Positions 1 through 8,268 of a stretch of 64,000 bases of DNA are shown piece by piece (within the stretch, counting starts at the first letter, position 1; each line of letters opens with the position of its first letter). A program made the position numbers and the translations under genes. The notes under the pieces were generated by a model. It had not been told where the DNA came from and did no database searches. It worked only from the letters and a program-made list of their open reading frames with translations. The DNA comes from Aquibacillus saliphilus (GTDB lineage Bacteria; Bacillota; Bacilli; Bacillales; Amphibacillaceae), in contig NZ_JAIZAP010000011.1 of assembly GCF_020404745.1 (NCBI RefSeq), positions 1-64,000 of the forward strand, written 5' to 3'.

Positions 1-147
1 TTCTTAGACCCCATTGTTCTTTTTTCTATTTTTCTCTCAAAAGATAAAAACTGAATATTAAAATAATATTTAAATTGAATATAATAAACTCTTGACTTTA
101 ATAAATATTTTTAATGCAACACTAGTGTAATTTCCTAGACAACAAAA

Positions 148-174
148 GATCCAGGTCGTTTAACGATCTGGATC
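148..174 (-). terminator. Terminator of spoVAF
   Basis: An 11-bp inverted repeat with one mismatch (GATCCAGGTCG / CGATCTGGATC) and a 5-nt loop. On the minus strand it is followed by TTTTGTTGT. The spoVAF stop codon lies inside the hairpin. Confidence 0.6.
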
Positions 175-1617
175 TTGAGGATTTAAAAATGTTGGCCTTC
201 TTCTTTTTAGCGGAATCGGCGTTCTAATTAATACATCTATAAAAGCTTTAGGTGAAAATGGTATAAATGGCCATAGGTAGCCTGTTTGAAATGTTTTCAT
301 TCTCATCAAATAAAGAATCCAAGCTGTAACCCCTACAACGTATCCTTCTACTCCAAAACTTGCTGTAGCAAGTAACAGTAACATTCTAATCATCCTATTC
401 GCTAAACTCAGCTCATAGCTTGGGGTTGCAAATGTTCCAATTGCCGCAAGAGCTAAGTATAGAACAACTTCGTTAGAAAATAACCCAACTTCTACCGCAA
501 CCTGTCCAATGAGAATTGCAGCTACAAGACCAAGCGCTGTTGCTAAAGCGGTTGGAGTGTGAATCGTTGCCAACCGCAACATATCTATCCCTATTTCAGC
601 AATTAAAAACTGTGCTAGTAATGGGATTACTCCAAATTCACTTGGTCCAATATAATCGAGTGCACTTGGTAGAAGCTCAGGATTAACAGAAAATAAATAG
701 TAGAGAGGTAATATAAAGATTGAAGCTATAACGGCAATATAACGAACAAATCTTAAATAGGCTCCAACTAATGGTTTCTGTCTATATTCTTCCGCGTGCT
801 GGAGATGGTGCCAAAATGTTGCAGGTGTAATCATAACACTCGGTGACCCATCAATAATAATTATAATATGACCTTCAAACAGATGTGCAGCAGCTGTATC
901 TGGTCTTTCAGTATAGCGGATAGTTGGGTACGGATTCCAGTGCCGACCACCAAGAAACTCTTCGATAGTTTTTTCTGCCATTGGTAACCCATCTGTATCG
1001 ATGCTCTTTAAATGTTTTTTAAGCAATTTCACCTTCTCCGGGTCAGCAATATCCTCCAGATAGCAGATACAAGTATCTGTTTTTGACCTTCTTCCAACAC
1101 TTTGGTACTCCATTCGAAGCGATCGGTCTCTAACTCTTCGCCTAGTTAAGGCCGTATTAAATACGATAGTTTCAACAAAACCATCCCTTGAGCCACGGAC
1201 AACTCGTTCCAAATCAGGCTCTTGTGGACTTCTAGCAGGATAGGTTCTAGCATCAATCATAATAATTTGATCGACACCCTCGATTACAAGTGCTGTTGGA
1301 CCTGCTAATACAGTATCTGTTGCAACATCTAAGTCATCGACTTTATCAAGTTCTACATACGGTAAATATGTTTTAAGCATCTTTTCTAATGGATCTGGTT
1401 CTAATTCACCTGGCTCTATCTTCGCTAAAAATTTCATTAGTAGATGCAAAATATCGTCTTTCACGAAGCCATCAATTAAAAATAAAGCCATTTTTCGATC
1501 TGCATATTCTAGATCTAATTGAATGACATCAAAACTTTTATCTACACCTAAACGTTCCCGCATATAGTCAATATTCTGTTGATAATTCCTATATACAGGT
1601 TTTGATTTATTTTCCAT
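160..1617 (-). CDS. spoVAF: Spore germination protein SpoVAF (GerA-family A subunit)
   Basis: The 485-residue protein has the GerA-type layout: a soluble N-terminal half (about residues 1-280) and a hydrophobic C-terminal half (about 285-460) with several membrane segments. The opening stretch with YMRERLG and the end with PTFLNPQDPDR look like SpoVAF rather than a nutrient receptor such as GerAA or GerKA. SpoVAF sits in the spore inner membrane, and the family is tied to germination and dipicolinate release. The start is ATG behind GGGTGAG. In B. subtilis it belongs to the spoVA operon; here the gene upstream is divergent and unrelated, so it is transcribed alone or as a first gene. I could not identify a convincing sigma-G promoter. 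The call against other GerA-type A subunits rests on recalled sequence. Confidence 0.8.
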   Translation of the reverse strand: MENKSKPVYRNYQQNIDYMRERLGVDKSFDVIQLDLEYADRKMALFLIDGFVKDDILHLLMKFLAKIEPGELEPDPLEKMLKTYLPYVELDKVDDLDVATDTVLAGPTALVIEGVDQIIMIDARTYPARSPQEPDLERVVRGSRDGFVETIVFNTALTRRRVRDRSLRMEYQSVGRRSKTDTCICYLEDIADPEKVKLLKKHLKSIDTDGLPMAEKTIEEFLGGRHWNPYPTIRYTERPDTAAAHLFEGHIIIIIDGSPSVMITPATFWHHLQHAEEYRQKPLVGAYLRFVRYIAVIASIFILPLYYLFSVNPELLPSALDYIGPSEFGVIPLLAQFLIAEIGIDMLRLATIHTPTALATALGLVAAILIGQVAVEVGLFSNEVVLYLALAAIGTFATPSYELSLANRMIRMLLLLATASFGVEGYVVGVTAWILYLMRMKTFQTGYLWPFIPFSPKAFIDVLIRTPIPLKRRRPTFLNPQDPDR

Positions 1618-1811
1618 GCTCTCACCCTATACTAAATACTTATAATAGTAGGGTGTGCTGAAATCCACATTTACATTCATATTACTTCCGTTGCCAAATT
1701 ATATATCACTTTCATATATATGAGACAAGCAACATATATAATTTATTATAGACTTTTATTAAATAATTCTTCATATTGTTGTCGCAAATTTATAAAAGGG
1801 GTTAAAAATAA

Positions 1812-2684
1812 ATGAAGAAAAAATCAGTTGTCATAACGTTATCTATTATAGTTTGCTCTTTACTAGTTGCGTTATCAATTTTAAATAATAAGGAAGTGCC
1901 TGTTATCAAACACTTTCCAATTGATGAAGATGTTGATTTCACTTCCTTTGGCACCGCCTTACGATTACTTTCTGAAACTGGAAAGGATAAATATGATGTG
2001 AAGTGGACAGCTTCTTCAGAGTTAGATAAACCGATATACCTGCGTCAAGATGTGTCTTTGTTATATTCTGATGGTCGATTGAAGGGGATATTAAGTAAAT
2101 GGAAAGAGAATGAACAAAACATTCAATTAGAATCATTGATTCATGGAGAAGACAGTAGTCACTTCCAAGCAATATCATTTCATCATGGTGAAATTCATTA
2201 CGCAGACGATGAAATAAAAAGTATTCACTCTATGTCTTATGATGAATTGTATGTGATTGATTCCCCGCACAGTGCTTTAGAATCATTTGATCATCCGCTA
2301 AACTCAAACCAAGAAGAATGGAAAAAGACTTTAGATCATGCAACAAACCAGCAACTCAGATATCACTGGAAACAGCTTATTAACTACTTTGACATTCCGC
2401 AGGCTAAATATAATTTTGAACCACTAACAAACTTACACGTATATCAATCCAAGCCGATACCAACCTTAACCCAAGAAAGAACACAAATAGTAATTGGCCA
2501 GCTATGGGAAGGTCTTTATAAAAACTATATTTTAAACATTTCTAGAAATGAACAACCAGTCAAAAGCTTTGTGCCATTAATTTTATTTTCAAAACAAGGA
2601 GACCATCTAATGGTATTGTATCAAGACCAAGATGGTGAAAAGCAGCAATTAATTCAGTATTATTCTTCTAGAGATAATCTTTGA
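1812..2684 (+). CDS. Hypothetical membrane-anchored extracytoplasmic protein
   Basis: I do not recognise this 290-residue protein. Residues 1-4 are basic (MKKK) and residues 5-24 form one hydrophobic segment with no lipobox, so it looks like a signal-anchored protein whose remaining 265 residues lie outside the membrane. That part is hydrophilic, with many His, Gln, Asp and Glu residues, no cysteine cluster and no enzyme motif I can name. The start ATG follows AAAGGGG at a slightly long distance. It is divergent from spoVAF and convergent with the decayed gluP gene; the hairpin at 2777-2831 could end its transcript. A sporulation role is possible from its neighbour only, and nothing in the sequence proves it. 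Confidence 0.6.
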   Translation: MKKKSVVITLSIIVCSLLVALSILNNKEVPVIKHFPIDEDVDFTSFGTALRLLSETGKDKYDVKWTASSELDKPIYLRQDVSLLYSDGRLKGILSKWKENEQNIQLESLIHGEDSSHFQAISFHHGEIHYADDEIKSIHSMSYDELYVIDSPHSALESFDHPLNSNQEEWKKTLDHATNQQLRYHWKQLINYFDIPQAKYNFEPLTNLHVYQSKPIPTLTQERTQIVIGQLWEGLYKNYILNISRNEQPVKSFVPLILFSKQGDHLMVLYQDQDGEKQQLIQYYSSRDNL

Positions 2685-2776
2685 TATAAACAGGAGAAGT
2701 TTTTCGTTATCTGGATTGAACTCACAAGCCATTCTCGCATTACCCCTTACTTTTTCTGAGAGCCTTCTTTTCCAGT

Positions 2777-2831
2777 AATAGCGCCAATTGGAAATGCGCT
2801 TCTATGAAGACCATTTCCAATTGGCGCTATT
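2777..2831. repeat. 20-bp perfect inverted repeat (long hairpin) at the gluP 3' end
   Basis: AATAGCGCCAATTGGAAATG at 2777-2796 is repeated exactly in inverse at 2812-2831, separated by 15 nt that themselves contain CTTC/GAAG. Direct repeats GCCTTCTT lie at 2762-2769 and 2837-2844. Read on the minus strand, the arm nearest gluP continues the TPR remnant (GLEIAP), so the hairpin may be an inverted duplication of gluP sequence. It could also act as a two-way terminator, though neither side has a good T-run. Confidence 0.75.
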
Positions 2832-2967
2832 TCAAGGCCTTCTTCTATTATTTTAACACTGTTATTTAAGTTAATTAAAGCTACTAATCCATAATACAAT
2901 AATTTAGCCCTTATATCTTGAGAAGTGAAGTTTCCATCTCTTCTGCAGTAATTTTGATAACTTCTTT

Positions 2968-4211
2968 TTATTTTTCTTCTTGCAGCCTTTCATGACTAAT
3001 TTGTAATTTGATTGCTTCATCAGAATGGTTAGATGTATTAAACAATCCAACATATACTAAGAGTATTAAAATAGTTATATAGACGATCACTGATGTAGCT
3101 TGTAATAGCTTTTTTTTCTTTCTAGGAAAAAAGACTATTGCAGATGCAATAAAACCCCCAACTAAGCCACCTAAATGGGCTCCGTTATCAATCTGTGGCA
3201 CAGAAAGTCCAAAAGCAATATTTAATCCTATAACAACCAGTAAATTCCAACCCATCGTTTGAAAAAAAATCTTTTATAATTAACACCAAAAAATAACAAA
3301 GAGCCCAAAAGACCGAAGATAGCACCTGATGCTCCTGCTGCAATTTGAGTATTGAATGCAAAACTTGCTACTCCTCCGATGATGCCAGCAAAAAAATAAA
3401 TGATGATAAAGCGACTATTTCCATAAATCCGTTCAACTGCCGATCCGACATAGTATAAAGCCAACATGTTCATAAATAAATGTAAAAATCCAATATGAAG
3501 AAACATGGAAGAGATTATCATCCACCACTCCCCATTGACAATACCTATATTATACTTCGCTCCAAATTTAATAAGTGTGGACACTGACGTACTAGAACCG
3601 TTCATTTCAATAAATATAAATGCTAAAACATTTATCATTAACAATAGATAAGTGAAGAAAGGCTTGCCATTATTGAATAATTGATCAGATTCTTGCTTTT
3701 TTGTCTGGTGAGTCTTAGATAATCTTTTTTCAAAGTAATCCGTGACTTGTTCCATTTCCATCACTGATTCTGGAAATGAAATATCGAAACTTGGCAAAAA
3801 CAAATCCTGGTATAGCCGGTTTTTCTCCTGCTCGATTGACTGACTATCCAAATAATAAACAGTCAATTCTATCTTCTTTCTATCTTTTACTTGGATTGTA
3901 TTTTTCAATGTTTCCCATTGATCGACAGGCGGAAAAGTAGCAATATACACATTATGTACATGTATCTTTCTACCAATTAAGAAATTCTTCATTTTTTTAA
4001 CTCGATTATTAACATCAGCTACATCTTTTTTCAGTTGGTTTCCCCAGTCAAAACTTTGATGAACTAAACGTATAACATGACTTGTGTTTTTAATCTTCTT
4101 TTCTAACCAAATTTCCTTGCTTACCTTATCGATATGTAAAATTGTAAAACGATGGTTGTTCGTCAATTGATAGGCCAAACGAAAGAAGAAATATCTCTCT
4201 TTAATGAACAT
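2968..4211 (-). pseudogene. gluP: Rhomboid intramembrane protease GluP (YqgP), frameshifted and truncated
   Basis: The first part (4211 down to 3228) has the cytoplasmic N-terminal domain and the rhomboid membrane core with the catalytic serine in GASGA (Ser295), then runs out of frame. The second part (3255 down to 2968) carries the catalytic histidine in DNGAHLGG. The break is at a run of eight T (minus strand, about 3262-3269). A ninth T would join the two halves as ...RFFFQTMGWN..., which fits the family. The second part stops at TAA just where the TPR region of GluP begins. Beyond it, in another frame, a TPR-like remnant (GLVALINLNNSVKIIEEG) runs to the hairpin at 2831. With at least three lesions this is probably a decaying gene, although the T-run alone could be a sequencing error or slippage site. 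The start ATG has a strong AAGGAGGGGG site. Confidence 0.8.
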
Positions 4212-4380
4212 GTACTCCCCCTCCTTACCATTATCATATCACTCTAAACCAATCCCATGATCATTGTTTTTTGCATAGCTAATTTTCTATCAATAATACT
4301 TTCGTCAGTATAAGTAAAGCGTAAGTGTTGGAACTTTACATTTGAGATCAATAGTACATACATTATTTCCCAAAAAATAA

Positions 4381-4405
4381 ACGTCCGGCTTATGAAGCCG
4401 AACGT
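4381..4405 (-). terminator. Terminator of yqgN-yqgO
   Basis: An 11-bp stem (ACGTTCGGCTT / AAGCCGGACGT on the minus strand, one mismatch) with a 3-nt loop, followed by TTTATTTTTTGG. It overlaps the stop codon of the yqgO-like gene. Confidence 0.75.
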
Positions 4406-4578
4406 CCTAAAATACTTGGCATTATTTTTTCCCTGATATACGGCATATTCATTGTCACGCTAACAATAAGTTTTCTTAACATTTTAATTGCCAACAATGT
4501 ATTAATAATCTTATATCTCGATTTAAAAATCACATTTACACCTATAAATAAAACACTTAAAAAGAGAAAAAACCTCAA
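4390..4578 (-). CDS. yqgO: Small membrane protein, YqgO-like
   Basis: A 62-residue protein with a hydrophobic first segment (about residues 2-16) and a second moderately hydrophobic stretch around 25-45. The length and its place between gluP (yqgP) and yqgN match B. subtilis yqgO, a small protein of unknown function. The start appears to be TTG behind AAAGGGTGAAGAG. The gene is flanked by a terminator that overlaps its own stop codon, which supports a real transcript. Identification is by position and size more than by sequence, and no function is known. Confidence 0.5.
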   Translation of the reverse strand: MRFFLFLSVLFIGVNVIFKSRYKIINTLLAIKMLRKLIVSVTMNMPYIREKIMPSILGRSAS

Positions 4579-4654
4579 GTCTCTTCACCCTTTCTACCTT
4601 TCTTCTAAATCATACTTTTAGTTTGCTACACTTTCCTTAAAATATGCTCAAAAG

Positions 4655-4712
4655 ATTGGGGGAATTGATCGAAGACAACTTCCAAAAAATAAGTATTATG
4701 AATTGACTAAAC
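4655..4712 (+). repeat. Possible truncated copy of repeat family A
   Basis: The end AAGTATTATGAATTGACTAA (4690-4709) matches, with one missing A, the right terminus of the two family A copies at 5672-5773 and 13574-13684. The interior matches poorly, so this is at best a degenerate remnant between yqgO and yqgN. Confidence 0.4.
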
Positions 4713-4714
4713 TA

Positions 4715-5272
4715 CTAAAACAATATTCCTGTTTCAGTAACGATATGTTTTACAGGAATATCATAAGAATTCGTAGGGATTACTGATGTGATTTGTTGAT
4801 TACTAACGAAAGAAGCAGTTATCCCATTATAATTTTCAAGATAACGATCATAATATCCTCCACCATACCCTAACCTAAATCCTTTAGCGTCAAATAAAAG
4901 TCCAGGGACAATAATCATATCTAACTCACATTTTTGAATTTTCACAGATTGTTCTGGTTTAGGTTCTAACAAATTGTAATAAACAGATTCTAACTGATCG
5001 TATGTATTTAGTTGATAAAACTCCAATTGAGAAATTTCAGGGTAACATTTGGGTACACACATTTTCTTCCCCTGTAACCAGCCTGCTTCAATAATTCCAG
5101 TTGTATCCCATTCATGGCTCTTTGACATAGTTATCCCTATAGACTTGGCATTTTTCCACCAGTTTGATTGTAGTATATGCTCCTTCATTTCAAGTTCGAC
5201 ATTCTGTTTATCGATACTAGAAGTTGACTTCAGCATTTCTAAAGTTTGTTTTCTTAATTCTGACTTATTCAA
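4715..5272 (-). CDS. yqgN: 5-formyltetrahydrofolate cyclo-ligase (MTHFS)
   Basis: This 185-residue enzyme converts 5-formyl-THF plus ATP to 5,10-methenyl-THF in the cytosolic folate pool. The family signature is clear: basic N-terminus (ELRKQ), then VPGLLFD and the glycine-rich LGYGGGYYDRYL (about residues 134-145), which shapes the ATP/folate site. Length is normal for the family. The start is TTG, preceded by GAGGTG at good spacing; no better ATG exists. It lies just downstream of rpmG in the same order as B. subtilis (rpmG-yqgN-yqgO-yqgP), but a terminator after rpmG suggests a separate or readthrough transcript. Confidence 0.92.
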   Translation of the reverse strand: MNKSELRKQTLEMLKSTSSIDKQNVELEMKEHILQSNWWKNAKSIGITMSKSHEWDTTGIIEAGWLQGKKMCVPKCYPEISQLEFYQLNTYDQLESVYYNLLEPKPEQSVKIQKCELDMIIVPGLLFDAKGFRLGYGGGYYDRYLENYNGITASFVSNQQITSVIPTNSYDIPVKHIVTETGILF

Positions 5273-5330
5273 GTTTACACCTCATCAAATTTAAAAATTA
5301 ACAAACAAACGAAAATATAACAAATATAAT

Positions 5331-5363
5331 AAAAACTCTTACCATTTTCAGGTAAGAGTTTTT
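5331..5363 (-). terminator. Terminator of rpmG
   Basis: A 13-bp perfect inverted repeat (AAAAACTCTTACC / GGTAAGAGTTTTT) with a 7-nt loop and a T-rich 3' side on the minus strand. Confidence 0.85.
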
Positions 5364-5406
5364 GTTTAGCAAAACTCTAGCAGATAGTTTAAAAAACTAA
5401 ACTATC

Positions 5407-5556
5407 TTACTTAGTCTCGCGATGTAAAGTTTGCTTTTTCAAACGTGGGCTGTATTTCTTAAGCTCTAAACGCTCTGGATGTTTACGTTTATTTTTAGTT
5501 GTAATATAATTACGGTCACCTGTTTCAGTACAAGCTAATGTGATATTTACGCGCAT
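5407..5556 (-). CDS. rpmG: 50S ribosomal protein L33
   Basis: A 49-residue basic protein beginning [18 protein letters not shown] and ending [11 protein letters not shown], typical of L33, which binds the large ribosomal subunit near the E site. [10 protein letters not shown] and [17 protein letters not shown] are family hallmarks. It lacks the CxxC pairs of zinc-binding L33, so it is the zinc-free type that often replaces the zinc form when zinc is short. The start ATG follows a consensus GGAGGGATA. It is monocistronic or first before yqgN, with a strong terminator 50 bp downstream. Confidence 0.97.
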   Translation of the reverse strand: MRVNITLACTETGDRNYITTKNKRKHPERLELKKYSPRLKKQTLHRETK

Positions 5557-5671
5557 TTGTTATCCCTCCAAACCTTTATCAATAATAACTACGTTTATTG
5601 TTATCATTTTTCAGACTCAATAATAATATCAAAAAAACTTATTAATTTCAAGCAGTCTTTTAATACTTAAA

Positions 5672-5773
5672 TCAATTTCATGATTACCTTATGCCGCTAT
5701 TGATCTTCACCAATAGTTTGGAACGCTTTATCCCAACGATATGCGGATGACAAAATCAGTATTATGAAATTGA
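5672..5773 (+). repeat. Repeat family A, copy 1 (MITE-like palindromic element)
   Basis: About 102 bp bounded by terminal inverted repeats TCAATTTCAT (5672) and ATGAAATTGA (ending 5773). Reverse-complementing the copy at 13574-13684 gives long matching blocks: TTACCTTATGC, TATCCCAAC, ATATGCGGATGA and AGTATTATGAAATTGACTAA. The left arm here has diverged. It lies between rpmG and the yqzD-like gene, and its right end supplies an ATG that is not the real start of that gene. Confidence 0.75.
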
Positions 5774-5871
5774 CTAACTTAACAAATAATTACAAGTTTT
5801 TCACTCAATTGTTTTCAGGTATCATTAACTATGATATAACTAATATTGTAAAACCAAATGGAGGGAAATAT

Positions 5872-6225
5872 GTGATCTACGTTATTATAACTATAATTAC
5901 TATTGCGATACTTTTATTTATCTTATCGTTCTTCCTGACTGATCGATTTAAACAAATAGAAAATCAGATTGAGCAATTTTCTATTTCGACAATGCAGGAA
6001 ACGTATCAAATGAAGAAAAAGCTAAAAATCCTAGAAGAAGAATTATTAACAAACGACCTAGGAGATTTGGGTTCGTTTGAAAAAACTAGCAATCAAACAC
6101 CGCTACTTAGAAAAATTCAACATTTACACAACCAAGGCTTGGATGTCCAGACAATCGCAAAAGAAACTAGCTTAAGTGAGTATGATGTTCAGTCTGTTAT
6201 TAAACAATTCTCAATACAGAAATAG
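5872..6225 (+). CDS. yqzD: Small membrane-anchored coiled-coil protein, YqzD-like
   Basis: A 117-residue protein with one membrane segment at residues 1-20, a charged helical stretch likely to form a coiled coil (about 22-60), and a C-terminal helix-turn-helix-like piece ([20 protein letters not shown]) seen in small membrane-anchored Bacillus proteins. I chose the GTG at 5872 because GGAGGG sits 6 nt before it; the in-frame ATG at 5764 is part of a repeat element and has no ribosome site. Size and place next to rpmG and the pst operon match B. subtilis yqzD. The function is unknown. The next gene starts 10 nt after its stop, so the two are cotranscribed. Confidence 0.7.
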   Translation: MIYVIITIITIAILLFILSFFLTDRFKQIENQIEQFSISTMQETYQMKKKLKILEEELLTNDLGDLGSFEKTSNQTPLLRKIQHLHNQGLDVQTIAKETSLSEYDVQSVIKQFSIQK

Positions 6226-6235
6226 AGGAGTTACC

Positions 6236-6715
6236 ATGAAACAAACAATACGAGCTTTTTCCATAGGTTTACTATTCGCTACTATTCTCCTGTCTTTAAC
6301 CTATTATACATTAGATAACCAAACCGAAGTAGTAGAAATATCCACTGAAGAAATGATAACAGAACTTGAAGGTGCAGGGTACTATGTTGATTTAAAGCCA
6401 CCCTCATCCGCCGGTAAACAAGTTGAACAAGACCAAACAACTACTGCTATAGACGAATCTGTTCAAGAGCAAGAAACAAAAGAAATAGAAAAACCATCGT
6501 CCGAGAATATTACTCATTTACTAGTAATTGAATCGGGTATGGGTCTAGACTCTATTATTGAGGAATTATCTTCCCTGCAACTAATTGAAGATGAGGGAGA
6601 TTTTCGAACAATGCTCGTTGAGAACGACTACAGTACAAAGATCCAAATTGGAGAATTCGAACTAAATTATAGTATGAGCGAAAAGGAAATTGCAGATACC
6701 ATTACAAAGCAGTAA
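6236..6715 (+). CDS. yqzC: MltG-like N-terminal domain protein, YqzC-like
   Basis: A 159-residue protein with a membrane segment at residues 8-26, an acidic, Gln/Glu-rich linker (about 40-90), and a C-terminal domain from about residue 93 (LLVIESGMGLDSIIEELSSL...IQIGEFELNYSMSEKEI). That domain resembles the LysM-like region at the N-terminus of endolytic transglycosylases (MltG/YceG). The catalytic YceG domain is absent, so lytic activity is not expected. The ATG at 6236 follows GAGGAG at 5 nt. Size and position fit B. subtilis yqzC. It is paired with the yqzD-like gene and converges on phoU across a strong terminator. Confidence 0.65.
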   Translation: MKQTIRAFSIGLLFATILLSLTYYTLDNQTEVVEISTEEMITELEGAGYYVDLKPPSSAGKQVEQDQTTTAIDESVQEQETKEIEKPSSENITHLLVIESGMGLDSIIEELSSLQLIEDEGDFRTMLVENDYSTKIQIGEFELNYSMSEKEIADTITKQ

Positions 6716-6724
6716 AAATCTATA

Positions 6725-6765
6725 GAATTGGCCACAAAAGGAGTTTTATCTTTTGTGGCCAATTC
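6725..6765. terminator. Bidirectional terminator between yqzC and phoU
   Basis: A 16-bp perfect inverted repeat (GAATTGGCCACAAAAG / CTTTTGTGGCCAATTC) with a 9-nt loop between convergent genes. Confidence 0.85.
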
Positions 6766-7422
6766 TTAATTTAAATCGAATGATTCACCTTTAACGAGAT
6801 ACATGATATTCTCACCGATGTTAGTAGCGTGGTCACCGAAGCGTTCAATATATCTGCCACTAAAAGCCATTTGCATAATATGTTGAATTTTTTGCGGATT
6901 AGTAGCAGTTTCTTCCAACAACTCAGTTAATATTTTTGAGTACATTCCATCCACTAAGTCATCTAATTGAGCTAATTTTTTTGCTAAGGTAATGTCTTCA
7001 TTTTCATAAGCTTTTATCGATAAATCAATCATTTTTAATGCGACATCCCTCATATCTTTTAGTTCATTATGAATCTTTATGCCATGGTCCTCACCTAAAT
7101 GAATCGTAGACTTCGCAATGTTTTTAGCATTATCCGCCATCCGTTCTAAATCAGAAGAAATCCGAATTGCAACAATAAGTCTTCTTAAGTCTGAAGCAAC
7201 GGGCTGTTGTTTGGCAATTAGTAAAACTGCAGTTTCATTAATCTCAAAATCCTTTTTATCTAATTGCTTATCATAAGCAATTACTTGTTTTGCCAATTCT
7301 ATATCTGAATTATATAGGGCATTCACGGCTTCAGTTAATAATTTTTCAGCACCATGTGCCAATTCAATAACCATTTTCTTTATTTCATCCAATTCTATTT
7401 GAAATTGTTCTCTAGCAACCAT
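6766..7422 (-). CDS. phoU: Phosphate signalling/transport accessory protein PhoU
   Basis: The 218-residue protein is two tandem PhoU three-helix bundles with the usual metal-binding motifs (DLERMADNAKNIA about residues 94-106, and YIERFGDHATNIGEN near 190-205). In many bacteria PhoU couples the Pst transporter to the sensor kinase and limits phosphate influx. It lies 22 nt after pstB in the same operon. B. subtilis 168 has no phoU in its pst operon and two pstB genes, so this arrangement follows the more general pstSCAB-phoU pattern. The start ATG is behind AAAAGGGG. Confidence 0.95.
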   Translation of the reverse strand: MVAREQFQIELDEIKKMVIELAHGAEKLLTEAVNALYNSDIELAKQVIAYDKQLDKKDFEINETAVLLIAKQQPVASDLRRLIVAIRISSDLERMADNAKNIAKSTIHLGEDHGIKIHNELKDMRDVALKMIDLSIKAYENEDITLAKKLAQLDDLVDGMYSKILTELLEETATNPQKIQHIMQMAFSGRYIERFGDHATNIGENIMYLVKGESFDLN

Positions 7423-7443
7423 CTACATACCCCTTTTCTATAG

Positions 7444-8250
7444 TTAACCAAAGCGACCAGTTATATAATCCTCAGTTCTTTTGTCCTTTGGATTTGAAAA
7501 TAATCTATCAGTATCTGTAAATTCAACTAATTCACCATTTAACATAAAGGCAGTCTTATCAGAAATTCTAGCTGCTTGTTGCATGTTATGAGTAACAATC
7601 ACAATTGTATAATTATTCTTTAATTCTTTAATTAATTCTTCGATTTTTGACGTTGATATTGGATCTAAGGCAGAAGTTGGTTCATCCATTAAAATTACAT
7701 CTGGTTCAATTGCTAAGCATCTAGCAATACACACTCGTTGTTGTTGACCACCAGACAAACTAAATGCATTTTGATTTAATCGGTCTTTGACCTCATCCCA
7801 GATTGCTGCACCTTTCAAGCTATTCTCAACAATTTCATCTAAAACTTTTTTCTTCTTAATACCATGAATTCTTGGCCCATAAGCAACATTATCATAGATT
7901 GATTTTGGAAATGGATTAGGTTTTTGAAAGACCATTCCAACTTGTGTACGCAGTTCTTCTACCATCTGTTTATTTCTAAAAATGTCTTGATTATTATACA
8001 TTACTTGACCCGAAGTCCTGACACCAGGAATCATATCATTCATCCTGTTCAATGTTTTTAAAAGTGTTGACTTTCCACATCCAGAGGGACCTATGACAGC
8101 TGTAATTTTATTTTGTGGAATGGATAAGTTCACTCCATATATTGCTTGATTGGTTCCATACCACAAATTAAAGTCCTCAATTTTAAAAATACTTGAATTT
8201 TTTTCAACTATTTCACCTTCAACTTTTTCATCTATCATAGCAACTGACAT
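7444..8250 (-). CDS. pstB: Phosphate ABC transporter ATP-binding protein PstB
   Basis: The ATPase that drives phosphate import on the cytoplasmic side of PstA-PstC. It has Walker [10 protein letters not shown], the signature LSGGQQQR, Walker [13 protein letters not shown] and the switch histidine in [10 protein letters not shown]. The protein is 268 residues from the ATG at 8250, which has GTGGG at 7 nt; a GTG at 8262 would add four residues but lacks a ribosome site. It is the only pstB in the operon. The end ([12 protein letters not shown]) is typical. Confidence 0.96.
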   Translation of the reverse strand: MSVAMIDEKVEGEIVEKNSSIFKIEDFNLWYGTNQAIYGVNLSIPQNKITAVIGPSGCGKSTLLKTLNRMNDMIPGVRTSGQVMYNNQDIFRNKQMVEELRTQVGMVFQKPNPFPKSIYDNVAYGPRIHGIKKKKVLDEIVENSLKGAAIWDEVKDRLNQNAFSLSGGQQQRVCIARCLAIEPDVILMDEPTSALDPISTSKIEELIKELKNNYTIVIVTHNMQQAARISDKTAFMLNGELVEFTDTDRLFSNPKDKRTEDYITGRFG

Positions 8251-8268
8251 TTCGATTCCCACTTTCTA

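Noticed and set aside
5764-5871. Longer start for the yqzD-like gene
   Set aside because: The ATG is the terminal sequence of a family A repeat and has no ribosome site, while the GTG at 5872 has GGAGGG.
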